DNA of 5,934 nucleotides from CAUTVF01 sp963541805 (GTDB lineage Bacteria > Pseudomonadota > Alphaproteobacteria > Rs-D84 > CASDRH01), in NCBI GenBank assembly GCA_963541805.1, contig CAUTVF010000058.1, positions 1 to 5,934 of the forward strand, given 5' to 3'. Made by a program: the position numbers and the translations under genes. Below are positions 1 to 4,659 of the stretch, piece after piece. Within the stretch, counting starts at the first letter, position 1; every line of letters begins with the position of its first letter. The notes below the pieces were generated by a model. It worked only from the letters and a program-made list of their open reading frames with translations, searched no databases and was not told the DNA's origin.

Positions 1-696
1 AATAAGGATCTTCACTTTCCTTATTTATTATTGCTTGTATCTGGGGGAAATACACAAATTGTTTTGGTACGCGATGTTGCAAACTATAAAATTATTGGAA
101 AAACTGTTGATGATGCTTGTGGAGAATGTTTTGATAAGATTGCTAAAGAATTAAAATTACCCTATCCAAATGGAGTAGAAATAGAAAAATATGCAGAAAA
201 ATATTCACACAATGTTTCTAGTGAAATAATTACATTTTCAAAGCCAAAAGTTATAGAAGCTAATTTTTCATTTTCTGGTCTTAAAAGTAATGTAATAAGA
301 TATATACAAAATATTTCACATGGCACAGAGAACAATGTAACAGATACGATAAAATATAATATATGCTACTCACTTAATAAAACTGTATGTGATATTATTG
401 AAGATAAAATTAATATTGCTCTAAATATTATTAAAAACGAAAAAATAACATCAATTGTGGCTGCAGGAGGGGTTGCAGCAAACAAAATGATACGTAATAA
501 ATTAAAAGAAATTGCAAACATTAATAATCTAGATTTTATTGCTCCACCATTAAATTTATGTGGTGATAATGGGGCAATGATCGCGTGGACAGGGATTGAG
601 CACATAAAAAACGGAGAAAAGCCAAATATAAACTTTTCTCCAAAACCAAGATGGAACCTAGAAGAAATTAAAATCAATTCAAATACATGTTCATAA
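1..696 (+). CDS. tsaD: TsaD, tRNA t6A37 threonylcarbamoyltransferase subunit (5' end cut by the window)
   Basis: TsaD transfers the threonylcarbamoyl group to A37 of ANN-decoding tRNAs, working with TsaB and TsaE in the cytoplasm. The frame is open from base 1 and gives 231 residues; family members are about 340, so roughly 110 N-terminal residues, including the HxxxH metal ligands, lie outside the window. What is seen: FPYLLLLVSGGNTQIV at residues 6-21, the DDACGECFDKIAK block, FSFSGLKS, the nucleotide-binding GGVAAN near 156-161, and CGDNGAMIAW near 187-196, whose Asp is the third metal ligand in the family. The C-terminal PKPRWNLEEI resembles the PRWPL tail of alphaproteobacterial TsaD. 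A TTG at 31 could be mistaken for a start, but the coding signature clearly extends upstream of it. Bacterial TsaD usually reads SGGHT; here it is SGGNT, as in archaeal and eukaryotic Kae1. The 3' end overlaps the convergent ppiD-like gene by 23 bp. Confidence 0.95.
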   Translation, partial: NKDLHFPYLLLLVSGGNTQIVLVRDVANYKIIGKTVDDACGECFDKIAKELKLPYPNGVEIEKYAEKYSHNVSSEIITFSKPKVIEANFSFSGLKSNVIRYIQNISHGTENNVTDTIKYNICYSLNKTVCDIIEDKINIALNIIKNEKITSIVAAGGVAANKMIRNKLKEIANINNLDFIAPPLNLCGDNGAMIAWTGIEHIKNGEKPNINFSPKPRWNLEEIKINSNTCS

Positions 697-2179
697 AGGA
701 TTTTAGATTGTTTTCATTCACGCTGAATCCATACTTCTCACGTAGATAATAAACGTATTCTTCCAGTGTAGCTATATGTAGGTCCTTTTTCATAAAGACC
801 TTTTCGTCTTTATAATTTTTCTTTTCTGGAAAAACTACATTATCAACCATGTATATTCTATACTGCCCATTTTTAGTTTCCTTTTTTATACCAATTTCTC
901 CAACTTTTGCCATGAACATTGCATTAACTGTTTCAATCGGAATTGATGACATTTGACCGCGCTTAATCGAAATATTAGATACTTTTAATCCATATTTCTT
1001 TGCAGAATCAGACAAGCTTTTTTTATTCTTAATAATATTTTGTTTTATTGATGAAATATAATTCAATGTTTTATCTTCTTTTTTGTTCATTTTCCAAATA
1101 TCAATCAAATTATTTCTAACTTCCTTGAAAGATTTTTGTTTAGCTTCCTCAAAACCTGTAACTTTAAAAACAAGCAAATTATTACCAATTTCTTCAATAG
1201 AACTTACATCACCTAACCCCATACTAATTGCTTTATTAATATATACATCTGTAAAAATTTTATCTTTTATTTTTCTTCTATTCACACCATTTCCAATTAG
1301 ATCAAATTTAGGTAAATCAACATGATTTATTCCATATTTTTTACTTATATCGTTCAAAGAAGAACCAGATATTAAATCATCTGTAATATTTTCTGCCACA
1401 TCATACATTTTTTTATACATTGCATCACTATCTTTTGATTTAGATCTGATTAAGTGTCTAACATCATTTTGAGTAATTAGAAAATATGAAAGCTTTCGGT
1501 ATTCAGGAGTCTTAAAACTTGTCTTATGAGTTTCGTATAACTCCAGCAAATCACTATCTTTTGGCTTCTCTGTAATAACATTATTATCAGAATTTAAAAC
1601 AACAGATGAAACATTTCTTATTTCATTCGATACCATATAATTAAACTTAACTAAATATTCAGGAACATCAAAAGTATTTACAAGAGATGACTGTATTAAT
1701 TCACGTGACTTTTCCGCCATAGTTTCAGTAACAAATTCATTTTCAGAGATATTGGCAGATTGCAGTAAATTGTTAAACAACTGATAATCAAATTCCCCAT
1801 TTGAATCTTGTAATTGTGGATATGCACGAATCATTGCCTCCACCCTGTCGCGACGAACCAATATTCCGGAATCCTTCGCCTCGCGATCCAGCAAAATACG
1901 CAATGATAAATTAGAAATAATTTGATTTAAAATACCCATCTGGACAGCCAATTTTGTATTAATTCTTCGACCACTCATTTTTTCCATCTGGGATATTTGG
2001 CGCCTTATTTCCTTGTCCAAAGCAGGAGCTGTAATATCAACACCAGCTGAAGAAAAAATAACAGACGAAGATGAGCCCATATACCCAATCATTCCGGTAA
2101 TAGCCATAGCAAGAGCGATTATTCCTAATAAAAACTTTGCGAAGAACCCATCTGATTTATTGCGTAAAATATTTATCAT
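674..2179 (-). CDS. ppiD: PpiD/SurA-like membrane-anchored peptidyl-prolyl isomerase or periplasmic chaperone
   Basis: This looks like the PpiD-type folding factor of the SurA_N/rotamase family: one inner-membrane anchor, with the rest in the periplasm, where it helps outer-membrane and secreted proteins fold. From the favoured ATG at 2179 the product is 501 residues, shorter than E. coli PpiD (623). It starts MINILRNKSDGFFAKFLLG, matching the usual short cytoplasmic head, and has one transmembrane helix at about residues 12-34. A SurA-N-like helical domain follows (KEIRRQISQMEK, then LDREAKDSGILVRRDRVEAMI). FKTPEYRKLSYFLI precedes a divergent parvulin-like region, and EIGNNLLVFKVTGFEEAKQKSF matches the end of that region. 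I see no clear catalytic parvulin signature, so it may be chiefly a chaperone. An in-frame ATG at 2224 adds 15 residues; neither start has a strong Shine-Dalgarno, though GGGA lies 8 nt before 2179. The stop is TGA. It is divergent from the tmRNA gene; I found no convincing promoter of its own. Confidence 0.85.
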   Translation of the reverse strand: MINILRNKSDGFFAKFLLGIIALAMAITGMIGYMGSSSSVIFSSAGVDITAPALDKEIRRQISQMEKMSGRRINTKLAVQMGILNQIISNLSLRILLDREAKDSGILVRRDRVEAMIRAYPQLQDSNGEFDYQLFNNLLQSANISENEFVTETMAEKSRELIQSSLVNTFDVPEYLVKFNYMVSNEIRNVSSVVLNSDNNVITEKPKDSDLLELYETHKTSFKTPEYRKLSYFLITQNDVRHLIRSKSKDSDAMYKKMYDVAENITDDLISGSSLNDISKKYGINHVDLPKFDLIGNGVNRRKIKDKIFTDVYINKAISMGLGDVSSIEEIGNNLLVFKVTGFEEAKQKSFKEVRNNLIDIWKMNKKEDKTLNYISSIKQNIIKNKKSLSDSAKKYGLKVSNISIKRGQMSSIPIETVNAMFMAKVGEIGIKKETKNGQYRIYMVDNVVFPEKKNYKDEKVFMKKDLHIATLEEYVYYLREKYGFSVNENNLKSFMNMYLN

Positions 2180-2261
2180 AAGTATATCCCAATTTTCTAA
2201 AAAATTACGCAAAAAATATAACATAAGCCCAATAAATTACAAATAAAATTTATACAAGTAT

Positions 2262-2290
2262 TTGATTTTTAATATTTAACATTTTATAAT
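2262..2290 (+). promoter_or_regulatory. Sigma70-type promoter of the tmRNA gene
   Basis: The -35 box is TTGATT at 2262-2267 (4 of 6 to consensus). The -10 box is a perfect TATAAT at 2285-2290, with the optimal 17-nt spacing. Transcription would begin near 2296-2298, just ahead of the acceptor piece of the permuted tmRNA. A strong promoter fits an abundant stable RNA. It may also supply downstream galU, for which I see no separate promoter outside the tmRNA sequence. Confidence 0.75.
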
Positions 2291-2318
2291 ATCTGGTCTT
2301 TATGACTATAAGGCTAAA

Positions 2319-2372
2319 CCTTGTATAGAATAGGCATATTGGACGAGGGTGCGATTCCCTCTACCTCCACCA
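2319..2372 (+). ncRNA. ssrA: tmRNA acceptor piece (T arm, acceptor 3' strand, CCA)
   Basis: The piece contains the 3' strands of P2 (2321-2326 and 2337-2341), the linker GAC, and a T arm with a 5-bp stem GAGGG/CCCTC (2345-2349/2357-2361) and 7-nt loop TGCGATT. The acceptor 3' strand is TACCTCC (2362-2368), followed by discriminator A and encoded CCA at 2370-2372. The T loop has G in place of the usual second U. The mature 5' end is not visible and may lie anywhere from about 2296 to 2320. A hairpin with stem 2306-2313/2319-2328 (CTATAAGG with CCT and TATAG around a TG bulge) could form in the precursor and would compete with P2. Confidence 0.88.
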
Positions 2373-2387
2373 GTTAGTTTCATCTTT
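2373..2387 (+). other. Intervening segment between the two tmRNA pieces
   Basis: These 15 nt (GTTAGTTTCATCTTT) lie between the CCA end of the acceptor piece and the first G of the coding piece. They occupy the loop that closes the acceptor stem in the unprocessed transcript and should be removed during maturation, by RNase P at the 5' G and by 3' trimming to CCA. That processing route is inferred from known permuted tmRNAs. Confidence 0.8.
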
Positions 2388-2583
2388 GGGGGTAATCAGT
2401 TTCGACAGATGCAATAAAGATACAAATTGTCTTCGGCGTAATTTCCGTAAAAAAATTTTAAATATGAATGCAAATGATAATTCATATCTTGCAATGGCTG
2501 CTTAATCGTAGCTATGCGAAATTAGATTCTTGATGACTTTAGATTTCCTCAAGTGGGGTTGGATCTTTCCCAGCAACAGAAAA
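2388..2583 (+). ncRNA. ssrA: tmRNA coding (mRNA-like) piece
   Basis: It starts with the acceptor 5' strand GGGGGTA, then a D-loop-like AATCAGTTTCGACAG. Pseudoknot PK1 follows: CGG 2434-2436 pairs with CCG 2445-2447, interleaved with AATTT 2440-2444 pairing with AAATT 2453-2457. CCGTAAAAA inside it parallels CTCGTAAAAA in E. coli PK1. After the tag frame, an 8-bp stem (2494-2501/2508-2515) holds the stop codon in its 6-nt loop, as helix P5 does elsewhere. A further 6-bp stem is possible at 2518-2523/2542-2547. The end, CCTCAAGTGGGG then CCCAGCAACAGAA, resembles the 3' portion of alphaproteobacterial coding pieces as I remember them. No PK2-PK4 are apparent, as expected for a two-piece form. 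The exact 3' end is not determinable. Confidence 0.87.
2470..2505 (+). other. tmRNA tag reading frame: ANDNSYLAMAA, stop TAA
   Basis: The resume codon is GCA at 2470-2472, followed by ten further codons and TAA at 2503-2505. ANDN at the start is typical of alphaproteobacterial tags (Caulobacter ANDNFAEEFAVAA, from memory). The C-terminal MAA replaces the usual LAA or VAA seen by ClpXP and related proteases, and retains the terminal AA. GCA at the same distance from PK1 as in E. coli supports this frame; there is no start codon or ribosome binding site, as expected. Confidence 0.9.
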
Positions 2584-2588
2584 GATCC
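2561..2588 (+). promoter_or_regulatory. 8-bp hairpin at the tmRNA 3' end, before galU
   Basis: GGATCTTT (2561-2568) is perfectly complementary to AAAGATCC (2581-2588) across a 12-nt loop. It sits at the end of the tmRNA coding piece and 17 nt before the galU ATG. It lacks a following T tract (ATAATAAAAGG follows), so it is a poor intrinsic terminator. It may instead be a processing signal or an attenuating structure, and it excludes the GGGG/TCCC stem (2555-2558/2568-2571). Confidence 0.5.
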
Positions 2589-2605
2589 ATAATAAAAGGA
2601 TAAAA

Positions 2606-3496
2606 ATGACAAATAAAATTAAGAAGGCAATTATTCCAGTTGGAGGATTCGGAACGCGCTTTTTGCCGGCAACTAAAGCGACTCCAAAGGAAATGTTAAC
2701 AGTTGTTGATAAACCAATTGTGCAGATGGTTGTTGAGGAAGCATATGCTGCGGGGATAGAACAATTTATCTTTATAACTGGGCGAAATAAAACAATATTG
2801 GAAGATCATTTTGATAAAAAACCAGAGCTGGAAGAGTTATTATTAAAGAAAAATAAAATAGATTTACTGAAATCTATTAACCCAGAATATTTAAAGTCAG
2901 GATCAATTTCGTACATTAGACAAAATGAACCAAATGGGCTGGGGCATGCTGTTAACTGTGCAAAACATTTTATTGGTGATGAACCATTTGCGGTTTTACT
3001 ACCTGATAATATCTTTCTGTCAGAAACTCCTGTTATGAAACAATTAACAGATAGTTATACAGATGGATTCTTAATAGGGGCATACACAGTTGAACCAGAA
3101 ACTGTCAATAGGTATGGGGTTTTTAAAACAAAAAATAATGATTACTCGATTGGCACAGTTGTTCAAGTAGATGATATTGTTCAAAAACCTGAAGTAACTA
3201 AATCACCGTCAAATCTGGTTGATGCGGGGAGGTATATATTTACGCCTGACATATTTAAGGCTCTTGAAAAAGAAAAGTTTGATTCGAGTGGAGAGATTCA
3301 GTTAACCGACGCTATAACAGAAAGTATTGGAAAAATATCTGTTAACGGATTAATTTTTCAAGGTGAATGGTTTGATTGTGGAAATAAGAATGATTACTTA
3401 CGTGCAAATATAGAGTTTTCATTAACACGTAGCGATATGAAAGATAAAGCAATTAAAATTCTTCAACAAGTAAATAAAAAGTATAACCTGATTTAA
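2606..3496 (+). CDS. galU: GalU, UTP-glucose-1-phosphate uridylyltransferase
   Basis: GalU makes UDP-glucose from UTP and glucose-1-phosphate in the cytoplasm, the precursor for LPS core, exopolysaccharide and related glycans. The product is 296 residues, the normal bacterial GalU length. Seen: the nucleotide-binding loop PVGGFGTRFLPATKATPKEM at 11-30, VVDKPIVQMVVEEA at 33-46, GLGHAVNCAK at 111-120, LLPDN at 131-135, YGVF at 170-173, IVQKPEVTKSPSNL at 191-204 with GRYIF at 208-212, GEIQLTDAI at 229-237, and WFDCGNKNDYLRANIE at 255-270. The ATG is set by AAAAGGA at 2594-2600, 5 nt upstream, and by the family's usual N-terminus. No terminator separates it from the tmRNA gene, so some expression may come from ssrA read-through. 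The HAD gene follows 22 nt downstream, probably in the same transcript. Confidence 0.96.
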   Translation: MTNKIKKAIIPVGGFGTRFLPATKATPKEMLTVVDKPIVQMVVEEAYAAGIEQFIFITGRNKTILEDHFDKKPELEELLLKKNKIDLLKSINPEYLKSGSISYIRQNEPNGLGHAVNCAKHFIGDEPFAVLLPDNIFLSETPVMKQLTDSYTDGFLIGAYTVEPETVNRYGVFKTKNNDYSIGTVVQVDDIVQKPEVTKSPSNLVDAGRYIFTPDIFKALEKEKFDSSGEIQLTDAITESIGKISVNGLIFQGEWFDCGNKNDYLRANIEFSLTRSDMKDKAIKILQQVNKKYNLI

Positions 3497-3518
3497 TTTT
3501 CAAATTTACATACAAAAA

Positions 3519-4181
3519 ATGAGCGAAAAAAAGAGCCCTGTGAATATATATTTATATGATTTCGATGGTACAATTGTAAAGGGTGATACTGGGGTTAAAT
3601 TTTTTTGGTGGTGGAGTAAAGTGCATCCCTTAGTAATCTTTTGGATTCCATATTTCGCAATTGTTTTATTCTTATATAAGCTTAAATTAATTTCACATAA
3701 AACTTTAAAGGAAGAGTTTTTTAGATTTCTACCAAAAAATAAATCTTTTGCAGAAAAACAAATCAAAAAATTTTGGAAAGAGTCAAATAACAACCGGCTG
3801 AATAAAAAAGTCATCAAAATGTTGGAAAAAGATTATACAGACAAAACTGGAATAGTTGTCTGTATTTCTGGAAGCCCAGATTTTTTTATAAAACCGACAA
3901 TTAAAAATCTTCCGATTGATGTTTTAATTTGCACAAATACAAAAAGAAATGATTACAAAAAAATCAATGGGGAAAATTGTAATGGATATGAAAAAGTAAA
4001 GAGATTAATGAAATGGTTTAAACAAAATAAAATCAATAAATATAATATTGTTAAAACTGTTTCTGACTCACAAAAAGACATGCCAATTTATAAACTTGCA
4101 AAAACGTGGTATGCAGTTGATGGATCAGGAAATATAAAATCAGGATTGCCTAAAAAAACAAGTACATTTTACTGGAGATAA
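3519..4181 (+). CDS. HAD-IB family (SerB-like) phosphatase, substrate unknown
   Basis: A 220-residue haloacid dehalogenase superfamily hydrolase, probably acting on a phosphomonoester through an aspartyl-phosphate intermediate. All four motifs are visible: DFDGT at 14-18 (nucleophile D14, acid D16), SGSP with S117 as motif II, K159 in GYEKVKRL as the likely motif III lysine, and SDSQKDMP at 182-189 (D183, D187) as motif IV. Between motifs I and II lies an unusually aromatic, hydrophobic stretch at 28-58 (FFWWW, then HPLVIFWIPYFAIVLFLYKL), which may bring the cap to the membrane. The closest architecture I recall is a group of HAD-IB proteins common in Firmicutes and Bacteroidetes with a DGDxxxxFxxW/Y segment after motif I; that likeness is from memory. 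Spacing of 22 nt after galU suggests co-transcription, and so perhaps a role in phospholipid or glycan metabolism, but this is inference. No clear Shine-Dalgarno precedes the ATG. The stop is TAA. Confidence 0.85.
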   Translation: MSEKKSPVNIYLYDFDGTIVKGDTGVKFFWWWSKVHPLVIFWIPYFAIVLFLYKLKLISHKTLKEEFFRFLPKNKSFAEKQIKKFWKESNNNRLNKKVIKMLEKDYTDKTGIVVCISGSPDFFIKPTIKNLPIDVLICTNTKRNDYKKINGENCNGYEKVKRLMKWFKQNKINKYNIVKTVSDSQKDMPIYKLAKTWYAVDGSGNIKSGLPKKTSTFYWR

Positions 4182-4332
4182 TAATTTATCCAATGTTATA
4201 TAGCAGAAGTTTTATACATCTCTTGCCTAATTGTTACCAATATCTTTAATTAAAATCATTGACTTGCAATAATGTCGATACATAAGTTAGTTTTAAATTA
4301 AAATAGAAGCATATTTAAACTTGGCATATAGA
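4182..4332. other. AT-rich intergenic stretch without a recognised gene
   Basis: About 150 nt between the HAD gene and the rpsU terminator. I see no ORF of note, no tRNA and no strong plus-strand terminator. A weak 5-bp hairpin (GATAA/TTATC) overlaps the end of the HAD gene. A promoter-like pair on the plus strand, TTGACT at 4259-4264 and CATAAG at 4281-4286 with a 16-nt spacer, has no evident gene downstream. The stretch may hold a small RNA or be decaying sequence; nothing decides between these. Confidence 0.4.
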
Positions 4333-4363
4333 TAGATAAATAAAAATCCCGCAAAATGCGGGA
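4333..4363 (-). terminator. Rho-independent terminator of rpsU
   Basis: Read on the minus strand, TCCCGCA (4363-4357) and TGCGGGA (4353-4347) form a 7-bp GC-rich stem with a 3-nt loop. It is followed at once by TTTTTATTTAT (4346-4336). It lies 20 nt after the rpsU stop. On the plus strand the hairpin is followed by ACAAAG, so it terminates minus-strand transcription only. Confidence 0.88.
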
Positions 4364-4382
4364 ACAAAGATCTAAAGAAAAA

Positions 4383-4589
4383 CTAAAATCCTATAATTTG
4401 TTTTTCTTTCCACTGTCTTTTTCTTTCGCGACGCACAGCTTCATTTTTACGACGCTTATTCATTTCAGCAGGTTTTGTGAATCTCTGTCTTTCTTTAACT
4501 TCTTTAAACAAGCCTTCTTTTTGTCCTTTTTTCTTTACAATACGCAAAGCCTGCTCAACATTATTATCGTTTACTATAACTTTAACCAA
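4383..4589 (-). CDS. rpsU: 30S ribosomal protein S21, probable TTG start
   Basis: S21 is a small basic protein at the 30S platform, close to the anti-Shine-Dalgarno end of 16S rRNA, and aids initiation. The 68-residue product begins VKVIVNDNNVEQALRIVKKK, matching alphaproteobacterial S21 (which starts M-x-V-x-V-x-DNNV-x-QAL). It continues with FKEVKERQRFTKPAEMNKRRKNE and a Lys/Arg-rich tail. An in-frame GTG at 4598 would add three residues, but that GTG is itself part of the Shine-Dalgarno AAAGGGGGTG (4605-4596). The TTG at 4589 has correct spacing (8 nt after the G run) and the family's usual N-terminus, so it is preferred. The stop is TAG. An intrinsic terminator follows 20 nt later, and the cca gene lies upstream on the same strand. 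Confidence 0.92.
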   Translation of the reverse strand: MVKVIVNDNNVEQALRIVKKKGQKEGLFKEVKERQRFTKPAEMNKRRKNEAVRRERKRQWKEKQIIGF

Positions 4590-4595
4590 ACTCTT

Positions 4596-4605
4596 CACCC
4601 CCTTT
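4596..4605 (-). promoter_or_regulatory. Strong Shine-Dalgarno site of rpsU that decides the start
   Basis: AAAGGGGGTG on the minus strand differs by one base from the ideal AAGGAGGTG core. It is the strongest ribosome-binding site in the window and is correctly placed for TTG at 4589, whereas the GTG at 4598 lies inside it. Confidence 0.75.
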
Positions 4606-4626
4606 AAGGTCTTAAAAACTCGAGTA

Positions 4627-4654
4627 ATGCTATATTAAAAATAAATATTTTCAA
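4627..4654 (-). promoter_or_regulatory. Possible rpsU promoter
   Basis: On the minus strand, TTGAAA (4654-4649, 5 of 6) and TAGCAT (4632-4627, 4 of 6) are separated by 16 nt, just downstream of the cca stop. Transcription would start near 4620, giving a leader of about 30 nt. The surroundings are so AT-rich that chance matches are likely, and read-through from cca is an alternative. Confidence 0.35.
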
Positions 4655-4659
4655 GTGTT

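Larger units (their letters stand above)
2296..2588 (+). ncRNA. ssrA: Two-piece, circularly permuted tmRNA gene (whole precursor)
   Basis: tmRNA rescues ribosomes stalled on broken mRNAs: charged with alanine, it enters the A site with SmpB, then serves as a short message that adds a degradation tag. Here the 3' tRNA-like segment is encoded before the 5' segment, so the transcript must be cut into two RNAs that re-pair. Evidence seen in the sequence: a T arm and CCA end at 2345-2372; a GGGGGTA 5' strand at 2388-2394 that pairs over 7 bp (one G-U) with TACCTCC at 2362-2368; a P2 helix joining the pieces (CAATA 2412-2416 with TATTG 2337-2341, and ATACAA 2420-2425 with TTGTAT 2321-2326); an H-type pseudoknot; and a tag frame with its stop in a hairpin loop. 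Spacing matches E. coli one-piece tmRNA: P2 ends directly before GAC and the T stem. The 5' end near 2296 is inferred from the promoter; the 3' end is uncertain between about 2580 and 2588. Confidence 0.93.

Noticed and set aside
366..677. Minus-strand ORF of 103 codons opposite tsaD
   Set aside because: It lies entirely within the tsaD coding region in another frame, has a composition-driven hydrophobic product and resembles no family I know.
1083..1325. Plus-strand ORF of 80 codons opposite the ppiD-like gene
   Set aside because: Antisense shadow of a well-supported gene; no ribosome-binding site or recognisable domain.
2013..2246. Plus-strand ORF of 77 codons over the ppiD start and its upstream region
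   Set aside because: Antisense to the conserved membrane-anchor region of the ppiD-like gene; the product is the complement of that segment and matches nothing.
2345..2372. Partial tRNA gene, from the T arm and CCA
   Set aside because: No anticodon or D arm lies upstream. The acceptor strand pairs instead with GGGGGTA downstream at 2388-2394, which identifies it as the tmRNA acceptor piece.
2382..2387. ATCTTT in the tmRNA spacer pairing with AAAGAT at 2416-2421 or 2581-2586
   Set aside because: Only 6 bp of AT-rich complementarity with two possible partners; expected by chance in this composition.
3506..3817. Minus-strand ORF opposite the start of the HAD gene
   Set aside because: The opposite strand carries intact HAD motif I and a conserved layout; this frame shows no motif.
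4170..4200. Possible terminator after the HAD gene (GATAA/TTATC)
   Set aside because: The stem is only 5 bp and AT-rich, with no following T run.
4356..4607. Plus-strand ORF opposite rpsU, rich in Phe and Ser
   Set aside because: It is the complement of the Lys/Glu/Arg-rich S21 gene, begins in the terminator hairpin and has no Shine-Dalgarno.
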